From assembly GCF_014196115.1 (NCBI RefSeq), contig NZ_JACIDB010000004.1:186001-250000 (forward strand): 64,000 nucleotides of DNA, read 5' to 3'. Below the pieces are notes generated by a model. That model was not told where the DNA came from. It made no database searches and saw nothing but the letters and a program-made list of their open reading frames with translations. The translations under genes were made by a program, and so were the position numbers. This document shows, in pieces, positions 18,375 through 27,720 of the stretch. How positions within the stretch are numbered: the stretch's first letter is position 1; each line of letters starts with the position of its first letter. This DNA is from Sphingomonas aquatilis (GTDB lineage: Bacteria > Pseudomonadota > Alphaproteobacteria > Sphingomonadales > Sphingomonadaceae).

Positions 18375-19964
18375 TCACGCCGCCAGCTTGAAATCCTTGA
18401 ATTGCTCCCGCAGCGCCGTCTTCAGCAGCTTCCCCGTCGCAGTGTGCGGCAGGCTGTCGACGAACACCACCGCATCGGGCAGCCACCATTTCGCCACCGC
18501 GCCCTTCAGATGCTCGACGATCTCGCGCTCGCTCACCTCGCTGCCCGGTTTGCGAACCACGACCAGCAGCGGGCGTTCGTCCCACTTCGGATGCGCGATG
18601 CCGATCGCCGCCGCTTCGGCGACGCCGGGACAGCCGACCGCGGCATTTTCCAGCTCGACCGAGCTGATCCACTCGCCACCCGATTTGATCACGTCCTTCG
18701 ACCGATCGGTGATCTGCATCGTGCCGTCCGGATGCAGCACCGCGACGTCGCCGGTGTCGAACCAGCCGTCCGCGTCGATCGCATCCGCCTCCGAACCATA
18801 ATAGCGTTTCACCACCCACGGCCCGCGGATGTGCAGCCGCCCGGCGCTGGTCCCGTCGCGCGGCAGATGCCGGCCCTCGTCGTCGATCACCGCCAGTTCG
18901 ACGCCATAGGGGATGCGCCCCTGCTTGGTCAGCACGTCGAGCTTGGCATCCTCCGGCCAGTCGTTCCAGTCGGGCGGCGGCGCCGCGGCGGTCGCGACGG
19001 GCGAGGTTTCGGTCATGCCCCACAGATGCTTGACGTCGACGCCCATGCCCATCAGCCGCGCGATCATCGCGCGCGGCGCGGCGGACCCGCCGATCGTCGC
19101 CATGCGCAGATGGCGCGGGGTCTCGCCGGTCGCATCGGCATAGGCGAACATCGCCAGCCACACCGTCGGCACGCCCGACGATATCGTCACGCGCTCCTCG
19201 TTCATCAGCCCGCACAGTACTTTGGGGTCGTTGACCGCGGAGAAGACCAGCTTCGTCCCCGCCATCGGCGCCGCGAACGGCGTGCCCCAGGCGGCGGCAT
19301 GGAACAGCGGCACCACCGGCAGCAGCACGTCGGCCGACGACAACCCCAGCACCGCAGGCGACGACGCCAGCATCGCATGCAGCACGGTCGAACGATGTTC
19401 GTACAGTACGCCCTTGGGGTTACCCGTCGTCCCGCTGGTATAGCAGAGCATGCACGGATCGCGCTCCGATCCGGTCGCCCAGGCATAGTCGTCGTCTTCC
19501 GAGGCGATCAGCGCCGCGAAACTGTCCGGACCGTCGCCGTCCATGACCACATAATGTTCGATGGTCTGCCATTGCCCGCGCAGACGATCGACGATCGGCT
19601 GGAAGGCGCGATCGTAGAACAGCACCCGGTCCTCGGCATGGTTGGCGATATAGACCAGCTGGTCGTCGAACAGCCGCGGGTTGATCGTATGGACGACGCC
19701 GCCCATGCCGATCGTGCCGTACCAGGCGATCAGGTGGTGCGCGTGGTTCATCGCCAGCGTCGCGATCCGGTCGCCCGCGCGCATGCCCAGCCGTTCCAGC
19801 GCCCGCGCCAACCGCCGCGAATCGCGCGCGACGCCCTGCCAGTCGGTCCGCGTCTGGCTGCCGTCCGCCCAATGCGTCACGATCTCGCGCGTGGGATGTT
19901 CGCGCGCCGCGTGATCGAGCAGCGTCGATACCCTGAGTTCGAAATCCTGCATGCCGCCCAGCAT
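18375..19964 (-). CDS. Fatty acyl-CoA synthetase (AMP-forming)
   Basis: A 529-residue ANL-superfamily adenylating enzyme. [19 protein letters not shown] is the P-loop-like A3 motif; GMTETSPV is A5; [15 protein letters not shown] is A7; [16 protein letters not shown] is A8; and the C-terminal lysine sits in [13 protein letters not shown]. It resembles medium/long-chain fatty acyl-CoA ligases of AlkK type, so activation of fatty acids for beta-oxidation is likely. The ATG at 19964 follows AGGAG by six bases, which favours it over the ATG four codons inside. It is flanked on both sides by repeat-rich gaps. Confidence 0.9.
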   Translation of the reverse strand: MLGGMQDFELRVSTLLDHAAREHPTREIVTHWADGSQTRTDWQGVARDSRRLARALERLGMRAGDRIATLAMNHAHHLIAWYGTIGMGGVVHTINPRLFDDQLVYIANHAEDRVLFYDRAFQPIVDRLRGQWQTIEHYVVMDGDGPDSFAALIASEDDDYAWATGSERDPCMLCYTSGTTGNPKGVLYEHRSTVLHAMLASSPAVLGLSSADVLLPVVPLFHAAAWGTPFAAPMAGTKLVFSAVNDPKVLCGLMNEERVTISSGVPTVWLAMFAYADATGETPRHLRMATIGGSAAPRAMIARLMGMGVDVKHLWGMTETSPVATAAAPPPDWNDWPEDAKLDVLTKQGRIPYGVELAVIDDEGRHLPRDGTSAGRLHIRGPWVVKRYYGSEADAIDADGWFDTGDVAVLHPDGTMQITDRSKDVIKSGGEWISSVELENAAVGCPGVAEAAAIGIAHPKWDERPLLVVVRKPGSEVSEREIVEHLKGAVAKWWLPDAVVFVDSLPHTATGKLLKTALREQFKDFKLAA

Positions 19965-20600
19965 CCGTGGCTCCTCTCAGTCCTTGCGCATCCGTGCGCC
20001 TCTTGCCGAAGCGGACCATACCCGAGACAGGAGCAAGGGCAAGATGGCCGATGTGACGAAGAATTGCCGGCGGCGGGTGGTGGACGCTGATGGCCACGCC
20101 TCTCCGTCACCCCGGACTTGATCCGGGGTCCCGCTAACACCGTCTGCCAAAGCGGGATCCCGGCCTAGGCAGGGATGACGGGACATAGCTGCCGCCAAAG
20201 CATCGCAAGTCTTACCCCGCCCGGGGAACCGTACGGCGTCAGCCAAAAAGATCGGCGGGAACAACGCACCCCCTAACCGAGCGCACCGCGTACCGCCCCC
20301 TCCGTCACCGCTACGCGGCGCCACCTCCCCCTGGCGGGGGAGGACTTAGGAGAGCTTAACTTCCAGGGACCACCGCCGATCGCGACGACACACGCCCGGT
20401 CACGGTCGTCGCCGATCAGCCGAAGGGTAGCGCAGCCGTCAAGTCCTCCCCCGCCAGGGGGAGGGGGGCCGTTCGACGCCAGCCGAATGGTGGAGGGGGA
20501 GGACACGGCACGCGTCCTTACCGAACGCACCGCTTACCGCCCCCTCCGTCACCGCTAACGCGGCGCCACCTCCCCCTTGCGGGGAAGGATTTGGACGCCC
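19965..20600. repeat. Gene-free gap filled with palindromic and dispersed repeats
   Basis: At 20104-20134 and 20152-20181 an inverted pair of GTCACCCCGGACTTG-type palindromes. At about 20289-20348, 20440-20505 and 20537-20590 three copies of the AGTCCTCCCCCGC repeat family (reverse, forward, reverse), the same family as at 7044-7187. The first and third share CCCCCTCCGTCACCGCTA and GGCGCCACCTCCCCCT. Short frames across this region are low-complexity and show no family resemblance. Confidence 0.78.
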
Positions 20601-22445
20601 CTAATTCCCCGACACCGTTGTCGACTGCGGCGACACGCGCCCGTTCACCGCGATCGCCGTCGCGGGCCGCGCGTTCATCCGCACCGCCGCGGCGCCCGGC
20701 AGGCCGGGGAAGCGCGGCCACATGCCCTGCGCCAGCGCAGACCGGCTCACCGACGCCTTGCGACCGCCCTGCGCCTCATACATCCAGTAATTGCGCAGCA
20801 CGGTGGTCACGTAACCGCGCGTCTCCCAATAGGGGATGCTCTCGATATAGAGCAGCGGATCGCCATTATCGTGGACGATCGCATTCCAGTCGCCCACCGG
20901 GCGCGGGCCCGCATTATAGGCGGCGATCACCTTCGGCAGCAGCCCGCCCGTCACGCCCGCCATGTCGCGCAGCCGCTCCAGATGGCGCTGGCCGATGTCC
21001 ATATTGGTCGCCGGCTTGGTCAGCGCGCTCTTGTCGACGGTATAGCCGCTCTCGCGCATGTAATCGGTCGCGGCGGCGGGCATGATCTGCATCAGACCAT
21101 AGGCGCCGGCGGGGCTGACGACCTTGTTGCGAAAGCCGCTTTCCTCCAGCGTATGGGCGTAGACCAGCGCCTTATCGACGCGCCAGCCGCTGGTCGGCGT
21201 CCAGTTCGGCGTCGGATAGCGTGCCTCGGCGGCGGCGACGACGCCCTGCGGGCAGTTATGCGCCAGCCATACGGTGGTTGCCGGCAGGCTGAGCGCCTCG
21301 GCGACGCGCACCAGGCTGCCGAACTCGGACGGATCGCCGATCCGCGCCTGCTGGCGCACGACGCTGTCGGCCAGGTCGGTCTCGCCGATCTCGGTCAGCG
21401 CCGCGGCGACGCGGAGATTGGGCCGCTTGTCGAGCCGCGCCCAGTCGGCGGCGACCACCTGCGTCTGCGGCCGGCCCTTGTCGCGGATCAGCAGCGCCTG
21501 TCGCGCCAGCTGGCCGTAGAAGCTTTCGGAATATTGCGCGGCATTCTGCAGGCGCGGCTGCACCTTGTCGGGCCGTCCGCACACCATGTCCGCGCGCGAC
21601 GCCCAATAGAGCGCGGCGGCACGCAGATCGACGTCGGTCGCACGCGCGGCAACGCCTTCGAAGCCGGTGCCGGCAGCGGCGCAGTCGTTCTGCCGCCACG
21701 CCGACAGCGCCCCCATCCAGCGACCCTGCACCGCCCAGTCGCCCACGCCGTTCGCGGCCTTCGCCGCCATCGCCCGCGTGTTCAGGTCGTCGCCGGTCAG
21801 GAAATACATCCAGGCGATCTTCGCCTGCCATTCGGTCTGTGCCTCGGGCGTCAGGCCCGCGGTCGATTCGAGCAGCACCTGCGCCTCGGCGCCCTGGTCG
21901 CCCTTGATATAGGGCTGCATCTTCACCGCCAGCTCGGCGGCGATTTCGTCGCTGCGGGTCGTCTTGGCGCGGACGCGGCGCGGCGCGCCATCCTGCCAGA
22001 TGAGTCGTTGCGCGACGGGCAGCGGCGGGAGTTCGCTCGCGCCGCGTACCTTGGCCAGCCGGGCCAGATCGGCGGCTTGGGGCAGCTCGGGCGCTTCGTT
22101 GAGCAGCGCGACCAGCGGCTCCAGTTCGACCCTGGGCGATCCCTTGGCGGTATATAGTTCGGCGCGGGCGATGGCGTGAAGCGGACCCGGCTTCATCGCG
22201 TCGAGGCCCATCTGCGCATCCTGCCAGCGGCCGTCGCGGATCGCCTGGAACACTGCGCGATACCCCTCGCGCTGCGCGCTATCCAGCTGGTCGGGAATGC
22301 GATCGTTGCGGCTGGCGGTTGTGATCCGGGCGTCGCCGCCTGCGGATGTGCCGGGCTCGGCGGCCGAAGCGGCCTGCGGCACGGTCAGCGCGACGATCGC
22401 GGCCATCCCCAGTGCCGCTAGTCCTGACGCCAGCATACGGGTCAT
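20601..22445 (-). CDS. Soluble lytic murein transglycosylase (Slt-like)
   Basis: A 614-residue periplasmic protein with a signal peptide ending near SAAEPG (about residue 29). The long helical N-terminal part is like the superhelical U/L domains of Slt70. The C-terminal SLT domain (about 425-545) has the catalytic glutamate E435 in LEESGFRNKV, then SPAGAYGLMQIMP and VIAAYNAGP. It cleaves the MurNAc-GlcNAc bond, forming 1,6-anhydromuropeptides (family knowledge). The ATG overlaps the stop of the UDG-like gene by four bases (22442-22445). The Gly/Ser/Thr-rich tail after 560 is not part of the domain. Confidence 0.9.
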   Translation of the reverse strand: MTRMLASGLAALGMAAIVALTVPQAASAAEPGTSAGGDARITTASRNDRIPDQLDSAQREGYRAVFQAIRDGRWQDAQMGLDAMKPGPLHAIARAELYTAKGSPRVELEPLVALLNEAPELPQAADLARLAKVRGASELPPLPVAQRLIWQDGAPRRVRAKTTRSDEIAAELAVKMQPYIKGDQGAEAQVLLESTAGLTPEAQTEWQAKIAWMYFLTGDDLNTRAMAAKAANGVGDWAVQGRWMGALSAWRQNDCAAAGTGFEGVAARATDVDLRAAALYWASRADMVCGRPDKVQPRLQNAAQYSESFYGQLARQALLIRDKGRPQTQVVAADWARLDKRPNLRVAAALTEIGETDLADSVVRQQARIGDPSEFGSLVRVAEALSLPATTVWLAHNCPQGVVAAAEARYPTPNWTPTSGWRVDKALVYAHTLEESGFRNKVVSPAGAYGLMQIMPAAATDYMRESGYTVDKSALTKPATNMDIGQRHLERLRDMAGVTGGLLPKVIAAYNAGPRPVGDWNAIVHDNGDPLLYIESIPYWETRGYVTTVLRNYWMYEAQGGRKASVSRSALAQGMWPRFPGLPGAAAVRMNARPATAIAVNGRVSPQSTTVSGN

Positions 22446-23176
22446 GCGGACAAATTCCCCATCAGCAATTGCAGGTCCTTCCAGGCCTCCGCTTTCGCCG
22501 CGGGCTTCTCGATCAGGAAGCGCGGATGAAAGCTGGCGACCACGCCTGTCTTTCCCCGTCTATGGTTAAACGCGTGTAAAGACCCGCGCGTCCCGGGCAT
22601 TTCCGCCCCCAAAATCGCACGGCTCGCCGCATTGCCCATCAGCAGCAGCCGTTTCGGCGCGACGAGGCCGATGTGGTGCTTGGCGATATCGGCCAGTTGC
22701 GTTTCCACCTCGCGCGGCATCCGCCCCGCCACGGGCCGCTTCGCACACACCGAAGCGAGGTGGATCGTCTCACGCGACAGGCCGATCGCGGCGAGCATGC
22801 GGTCGAACAGCCGCCCCGTCTCGCCGCTCATCAGGATGCCGGCGGCATCGTCGTCCTTGTCGGGGCAATCGACCAGCACCATCACCGCGGCATCCGCCGG
22901 GCCGGTCGCCGCGATCGACACGCCGCGCCACGCCACTTCGGGCACGGCATCGCCGCCGCGCCATGCGATGAAGTCGGCGAGGTCGGCGGGCATCGCCGGG
23001 GCCAGCTCCACCGGCGCGGCGGGGGAGGGCGCCCGCGCGAAGACCGGCGCGACCATCGGCTGGGTCAGCCAGTCGCGCGGATCCGCCTCGACGAGCGTGT
23101 CGACGCCCGCCTCCTGCCACCAGTCGAGCGCGCTCGCGAGGCTCTCATTCCAACTGTGATGCTGATCGGCCCCCAC
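22442..23176 (-). CDS. Uracil-DNA glycosylase superfamily protein, divergent
   Basis: A 244-residue protein. The C-terminal 150 residues have the UDG fold order: GILMSGETGRLFDRMLAAIGL, ETIHLASVCAKRPVAGR, KRLLLMGNAASRAILG and VVASFHPRFLIEKP, the last matching the HP-containing motif. The usual first motif of family 4 enzymes (GEAPG) is replaced by DCPDKDD, and the full set of Fe-S cysteines is not seen, so activity on uracil is uncertain. It may be a specialised or inactive member. First gene of an operon with the Slt-like gene; divergent from the ETF-QO gene. Confidence 0.75.
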   Translation of the reverse strand: MGADQHHSWNESLASALDWWQEAGVDTLVEADPRDWLTQPMVAPVFARAPSPAAPVELAPAMPADLADFIAWRGGDAVPEVAWRGVSIAATGPADAAVMVLVDCPDKDDDAAGILMSGETGRLFDRMLAAIGLSRETIHLASVCAKRPVAGRMPREVETQLADIAKHHIGLVAPKRLLLMGNAASRAILGAEMPGTRGSLHAFNHRRGKTGVVASFHPRFLIEKPAAKAEAWKDLQLLMGNLSA

Positions 23177-23194
23177 GTTTCTCTCTTTCTGTAG

Positions 23195-23212
23195 GTTGAC
23201 GTTTTCGTCAAC
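23195..23212. promoter_or_regulatory. Palindrome upstream of the ETF-QO gene, possible operator
   Basis: GTTGACG at 23195-23201 and CGTCAAC at 23206-23212 are perfect inverted repeats around TTTT. It lies in the divergent gap of 128 bases between the UDG-like and ETF-QO genes. The form TTGACG-TTTT-CGTCAA recalls operators of MerR-family LiuR-type regulators of acyl-CoA degradation (from memory); no regulator gene is nearby. Confidence 0.4.
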
Positions 23213-23304
23213 TTGTCCGATCGCGGTTCAGAGACGAGACGTTGTCGGCCTGCGCCTGACCGCTATCCCCCGGCGCCGACAACCGCAACCGTATCCGGGA
23301 GTGG

Positions 23305-24963
23305 ATGACAATGACGCAACGTGAATCGATGCCTTACGACGTGGTGATCGTCGGCGCCGGCCCGGCGGGCCTGTCGGCGGCGATCCGGTTCAAACAGGTG
23401 GCGGCCGAAAAGGGCGCGGACCTCAGCGTCTGCGTGCTCGAAAAGGGCTCGGAGGTCGGCGCACATATCCTGTCGGGGGCGGTGATCGATCCGCGCAGCC
23501 TCGACGAACTGCTGCCCGACTGGCGCCAGGACTGTCCGCTCGCCGAAGTGCCGGTGACCGAAAACCTGCACTGGGTGCTGACGGAAAAGAAGAAGTCGAT
23601 CCTGCCGCACGCGCTGACGCCGCCGTTCCTGCACAACAAGGGCACCTATACCGGCAGCCTCGGCAACCTGTGCCGCTGGCTGGCGGGCAAGGCCGAAGAA
23701 CTCGGCGTCGAAATCTTCCCCGGCTTCGCCGCCGCCGAAATCCTGTTCGACGATCAGGGCCGGGTGATGGGCGTCGCGACCGGCGACATGGGCGTCGCGC
23801 GCGACGGCACCCACAAGCCCGATTACCAGCCCGGCCTCGAGCTTCACGCCAAATATACCTTCTTCGCAGAGGGTTGCCGCGGACACCTCACGAAGGAAGT
23901 GATCCGCACCTTCGACCTCGCCAAGGACAGCGACCCGCAGGTCTATGGCCTGGGCGTCAAGGAGTTGTGGGATATCGACCCGGAGCTCCATCAGCCCGGC
24001 CGCGTCATCCACACGCAGGGCTGGCCCCTGGGCGACGATGCCAATGGCGGCGGCTGGCTGTATCATCAGGCGAACGGCCAGGTCAGCCTCGGCTTCGTCA
24101 CCTGGCTCAACTATTCCAACCCCTACATCTCGCCCTTCCAGGAGATGCAGAAGTGGAAGACCCACCCCGAAATCGCCGCGATCCTGAAGGGCGCCAAGCG
24201 CGTCAGCTATGGCGCGCGCGCGATCAGCGATGGCGGGCTCCAGTCGATCCCGAAGCTCGTCTTCCCGGGCGGCGCGCTGATCGGCGACAGCGCCGGCTTC
24301 CTCAACGTGCCGCGCATCAAGGGCACGCACACCGCTATGAAGAGCGGCATGATGGCCGCCGAAGCCGCGGCCGATGCGATCCTGTCGCAGCGCCAGCATG
24401 ACGAACTGGCCGCTTATCCCGAAGCGTTCGAGCACAGCTGGGTGAAGAAGGAGCTGTCGATCGTCCGCAACGTCGTGCCCTTGGTCAAGAAGTTCGGCGA
24501 TTTCCTGGGGTCGGGCCTAGCCGGCATCACGATGTGGCTCGAACATTTCGGCCTCAAGATGCCCTTCACGATGAAGCACCACCCGGATCATGAGACGCTG
24601 TGGCGCAAGGATCTGGTGAAGGCCCCGGTCTATCCGAAGCCCGATGGCGTCCTGACCTTCGACCGCCTGTCGTCGGTGTTCCTGTCGAACACCAACCATG
24701 AGGAGGACCAGCCCGTCCATCTGACTCTGAAGGATCCCAACGTCCCCGTCGAATACGATCTGCCGCTCTACGACGAACCCGCGCAACGCTATTGCCCGGC
24801 CGGCGTTTACGAGATCGTCGGGCAGGAGACGGGCGATCCCAAGTTCGTCATCAACGCGCAGAATTGCGTCCACTGCAAGACGTGCGACATCAAGGACCCC
24901 ACGCAGAACATCAACTGGGTGGTGCCGGAGGGCGGTGGAGGCCCCAATTATCCCAATATGTAA
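23305..24963 (+). CDS. Electron transfer flavoprotein-ubiquinone oxidoreductase
   Basis: A 552-residue peripheral membrane enzyme passing electrons from ETF (fatty acid, amino acid and one-carbon oxidation) to ubiquinone. YDVVIVGAGPAGLSAAI at the N-terminus binds FAD. GLGVKELWDI and WLEHFGLKMPFTMKHH are typical of the family. The C-terminal CVHCKTCDIKDPTQNI, with an upstream Cys in QRYCPAGVYE, ligates a 4Fe-4S cluster. Length is normal. GGAG at 23298-23301 would serve the in-frame ATG at 23311 better than the ATG at 23305, so the start is uncertain by two residues. The TPR gene downstream overlaps it by 29 bases. Confidence 0.94.
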   Translation: MTMTQRESMPYDVVIVGAGPAGLSAAIRFKQVAAEKGADLSVCVLEKGSEVGAHILSGAVIDPRSLDELLPDWRQDCPLAEVPVTENLHWVLTEKKKSILPHALTPPFLHNKGTYTGSLGNLCRWLAGKAEELGVEIFPGFAAAEILFDDQGRVMGVATGDMGVARDGTHKPDYQPGLELHAKYTFFAEGCRGHLTKEVIRTFDLAKDSDPQVYGLGVKELWDIDPELHQPGRVIHTQGWPLGDDANGGGWLYHQANGQVSLGFVTWLNYSNPYISPFQEMQKWKTHPEIAAILKGAKRVSYGARAISDGGLQSIPKLVFPGGALIGDSAGFLNVPRIKGTHTAMKSGMMAAEAAADAILSQRQHDELAAYPEAFEHSWVKKELSIVRNVVPLVKKFGDFLGSGLAGITMWLEHFGLKMPFTMKHHPDHETLWRKDLVKAPVYPKPDGVLTFDRLSSVFLSNTNHEEDQPVHLTLKDPNVPVEYDLPLYDEPAQRYCPAGVYEIVGQETGDPKFVINAQNCVHCKTCDIKDPTQNINWVVPEGGGGPNYPNM

Positions 24964-26557
24964 GCGTCTGTTCCTCGCGTCGGTTCTGAGCATCGCGGTC
25001 GCCGCGCCCGCTCAGGCCGATGCGGCACGCCGCGCCGATCCGGTCGCGGACTATATGCAGGCCCGCGTCGCCGATGCTGACGGTGATGTGGCGACGGCGA
25101 TCGCCGGCTACGCCCGCGCGCTCGCCGCCCGGCCCGCCGATATGACGGTCGCGCTGAGGGCGTATCGCGAAGCGCTGGCCGCCGGTGACATCCCGCTCGC
25201 CACCCGCGCCGCCGCGGTGCTGCGCAACCAGCCCGGCGCGCCTGCCGACCTCGCGCTGCTCCCCCTCGCGCTCGCCGCCGCGCGCAACGACGCGACAGGC
25301 GCCGAGGCCGCCACACAGGCGCTCGCCCGCACGCCGCTGTCGGTGATGGTCCCGGCGCTTCGGGCGTGGATCGCCTACAGCCGCGGCGGAAATCCGAGCG
25401 CCCCGATCGTTGCTGCCAATGTCGGCAGCACGCCCGTCGCCCAGCGCCTCGCGGCCGAAACCGCGGCCTTGCTCCAGATCGCGATGGGCGACGTGCAGGG
25501 CGGCCTGAGCGGGGTGCAGGCGCTCCGCGAAACCGGCTCGCCCGTCGATCTGCGCCTGTCCGCCGCGCAATTGCTGTTCGGCACCGGCCATGCCGACGAG
25601 GCGCGCGCGCTGCTCGCCGGTGACGACCCCGCGCTCGCCGCCCTCCGCCAGGGTGCTCCCGCCAAGCCGACGCTCGCCTATGGCGTCTCGCGCCTGCTCG
25701 CCCGCGTCGCCGGCGACCTCGTCGATCAGGACGTCGCGCCGCTGTCGATCGCGCTCACCCGCACCGCGCTCGTCGCCTCGCCTGCCAATGATCGCGCCCG
25801 TCTGCTGCTCGCCCAGGCGCTCGCGGGGGAGGATGCGACCGATCAGGCGCTCGCGACGCTCGACGCCGTGCCCGCGTCCAGTCCCTTCGCCTCCACCGCC
25901 ATCGCCGCGCGCATATCGATCCTCGCCCGCGCCGATCGCACCGCCGACGCGCTCGCACTCGCCCGCCGCGACGCCGAGCGTGCCGACGCCGGTCCCGCCG
26001 CCTGGCAGCTCTACGCCGATCAGCTCAGCACTGCCGGCAACAATGCTGAAGCCGCCCGCTGGTATCGCCGCATCGCCGAGGCGCAGCCCACCGCGTGGAA
26101 CGCCTGGCTGCAATATGGCGGCGCGCTGGAGCAGGCGGGCGATTGGCCTGCCGCCCGGGCCGCGCTCCAAAAGGCGGTGGCGCTCGCCCCGGCCGAGCCG
26201 CTCGCGCTCAATTACCTCGGCTATGCGCAGGCCGAACGCCGCGTCGACGTTCCTGCCTCGATCGCGATGCTGCAACGCGCGCACGGTGCCAAGCCCGACG
26301 ATGCCTCGATCGCCGATTCGCTCGGCTGGGCGCTGTTCGTCAACGGCGACACCGCGCGTGCGCTGCCGCTGATCGAGCGCGCCGCCGAGGCGGAGCCGAC
26401 GAATGCCGAAATTGCGGAACATCTCGGCGACGTCTATTGGGCGCTGGGCCGCCGTTACGAAGCCCGCTACGCGTGGCGCGCCGCGGCGTTGACCGCTCCG
26501 GCCCAGGACGCCGCGGCGCTCGCCACCCGGATTGCACAAGGCCCGCCCGCCCGATGA
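24935..26557 (+). CDS. Tetratricopeptide repeat protein, exported
   Basis: A 540-residue Ala-rich helical protein. MEAPIIPICKRLFLASVLSI begins a signal peptide that would end near APAQADA. The mature protein is a series of TPR-like helical pairs, for example DVATAIAGYARALAARPADM near the start and GYAQAERRVDVPASIAMLQR to EIAEHLGDVYWALGRRYEAR near the end. A scaffold or envelope-complex role is likely but no partner can be named. The start overlaps the ETF-QO gene by 29 bases. Its stop overlaps the ispE start by four bases, making an ETF-QO-TPR-ispE transcription unit likely. Confidence 0.8.
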   Translation: MEAPIIPICKRLFLASVLSIAVAAPAQADAARRADPVADYMQARVADADGDVATAIAGYARALAARPADMTVALRAYREALAAGDIPLATRAAAVLRNQPGAPADLALLPLALAAARNDATGAEAATQALARTPLSVMVPALRAWIAYSRGGNPSAPIVAANVGSTPVAQRLAAETAALLQIAMGDVQGGLSGVQALRETGSPVDLRLSAAQLLFGTGHADEARALLAGDDPALAALRQGAPAKPTLAYGVSRLLARVAGDLVDQDVAPLSIALTRTALVASPANDRARLLLAQALAGEDATDQALATLDAVPASSPFASTAIAARISILARADRTADALALARRDAERADAGPAAWQLYADQLSTAGNNAEAARWYRRIAEAQPTAWNAWLQYGGALEQAGDWPAARAALQKAVALAPAEPLALNYLGYAQAERRVDVPASIAMLQRAHGAKPDDASIADSLGWALFVNGDTARALPLIERAAEAEPTNAEIAEHLGDVYWALGRRYEARYAWRAAALTAPAQDAAALATRIAQGPPAR

Positions 26558-27384
26558 TCGTCGAAGCCGCCCCCGCCAAGATCAACCTTGCGCTCCACGT
26601 CCGCCATCGCCGGCCGGACGGCTATCACGAGCTCGAAACGCTGTTCGCCTTCGCAGCCGATGGCGACACGGTGACCGTCGTACCCGCCGACACCGACAGT
26701 TTCGCCATCACCGGCCCGTTCGCCGCGGCGCTCGAGACGGCATCCGGCCCGAACCTCGTGGAGAAGGCCGCCGGCGCCTTCCGCGAGACGTTCGGCACCG
26801 CCGGGCATCACGCGGTCACGCTCGACAAGCATCTCCCCATCGCCTCAGGGATAGGCGGCGGATCGGCCGACGCCGCCGCGACGCTGCGCGCGCTCGCCCG
26901 CCTGCATGGCGTCGCCCCGCAGGACCCGCGCCTGTTCGTCCTCGCCGAAACGCTCGGCGCCGACGTGCCCGCCTGCCTCGACGGCCGCACCACCTTGGGC
27001 ACGGGTAAGGGCGAGGCGCTGATCCCCATTGCCGGCCTCGCCGGTATGCCGCTGCTCCTGGTCAACCCCGGCGTCGCGGTCAGCACCGCCGCGGTCTTCG
27101 CCCGCTGGGACGGCACCGACCGCGGCGGCATCGCCGGGGAGGGCGACCTCCTCACCCGCGCCATCACCGGCCGCAACGACCTGCAACCCGCCGCGCTCGC
27201 ACTGGCGCCAGAGATCGCCGACGTCCTGTCGCTCCTCGAAGGGGCAAATGGCGTCCGCCTCGCCCGCATGTCCGGCAGCGGCGCCACCTGCTTCGCGCTG
27301 TTCGCGGACGAAGCGGCAAGAGACACCGCCCGCGACGCCGCCGTCGCCAAAGGCTGGTGGACCCTAGCCACGACCCTTACCTAA
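26554..27384 (+). CDS. ispE: 4-diphosphocytidyl-2-C-methyl-D-erythritol kinase
   Basis: Fourth enzyme of the MEP isoprenoid pathway, phosphorylating CDP-methylerythritol. The 276-residue GHMP kinase starts MIVEAAPAKINLALHVRHR, with the conserved PAKINL motif and DGYHEL just after. The ATP-binding motif is PIASGIGGGSADAAATLR. A third GHMP motif, MSGSGATCFALF, is near the C-terminus. The ATG at 26554 overlaps the TGA of the TPR gene (ATGA), which decides the start against a longer frame read in from upstream. Confidence 0.94.
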   Translation: MIVEAAPAKINLALHVRHRRPDGYHELETLFAFAADGDTVTVVPADTDSFAITGPFAAALETASGPNLVEKAAGAFRETFGTAGHHAVTLDKHLPIASGIGGGSADAAATLRALARLHGVAPQDPRLFVLAETLGADVPACLDGRTTLGTGKGEALIPIAGLAGMPLLLVNPGVAVSTAAVFARWDGTDRGGIAGEGDLLTRAITGRNDLQPAALALAPEIADVLSLLEGANGVRLARMSGSGATCFALFADEAARDTARDAAVAKGWWTLATTLT

Positions 27385-27628
27385 AAGGGCTATCCCTCCC
27401 GCTCTCCAACCGTCATCCCAGCGCAGGCCGGGATCTTATATTTACAGCGCGCCACCAGCGCCGAGAAAGACGCAAGCCTCCGCTGGGGTGACGCCAAAGG
27501 CTGCGAAAAGCCGCCGCTGCCACAAGCGCAACCCCTCCGCGTCCTCCGCGCCTCCGCGCGCAAAACCTCTTCGCGTCTTCGCGTCTTCGCGCGAACCATA
27601 TCCACCAACTCCATGGCCCAAAACCAAA

Positions 27629-27643
27629 GTTCCCCTCTTGTTC
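27629..27643 (+). promoter_or_regulatory. LexA (SOS) box of recA
   Basis: GTTCCCCTCTTGTTC is an exact GTTC-N7-GTTC, the direct-repeat LexA box of alphaproteobacteria (established knowledge). It overlaps the presumed -35 element at 27638-27643, so LexA would block the recA promoter until DNA damage. Confidence 0.85.
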
Positions 27644-27666
27644 TCATGGAACAAACATCGTACATA
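27638..27666 (+). promoter_or_regulatory. Candidate recA promoter
   Basis: TTGTTC at 27638-27643 (-35) and TACATA at 27661-27666 (-10) are 17 bases apart. Transcription would start near 27673, leaving a leader of about 48 bases. The -35 is covered by the LexA box. Confidence 0.5.
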
Positions 27667-27720
27667 CAGAACAGACGCGTTGCTCATGCTGCGCGCTTGC
27701 TCTAGCGAGGAACCCTCCCG

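Larger units (their letters stand above)
27385..27720. repeat. Gap before recA: short tandem repeats and the recA promoter
   Basis: A half REP-like palindrome (CGTCATCCCAGCGCAGGCCG) lies near 27411-27430. CCTCCGCG occurs three times at 27534-27541, 27543-27550 and 27551-27558. A tandem CTTCGCGT triplet (last copy CTTCGCGC) is at 27569-27592. The last 90 bases hold the recA promoter and LexA box. No coding sequence recognised. Confidence 0.7.

Noticed and set aside
27569..27592. CTTCGCGT tandem repeat as a CRISPR or phase-variation tract
   Set aside because: Only three 8-base units outside any gene; no spacers and no coding effect.
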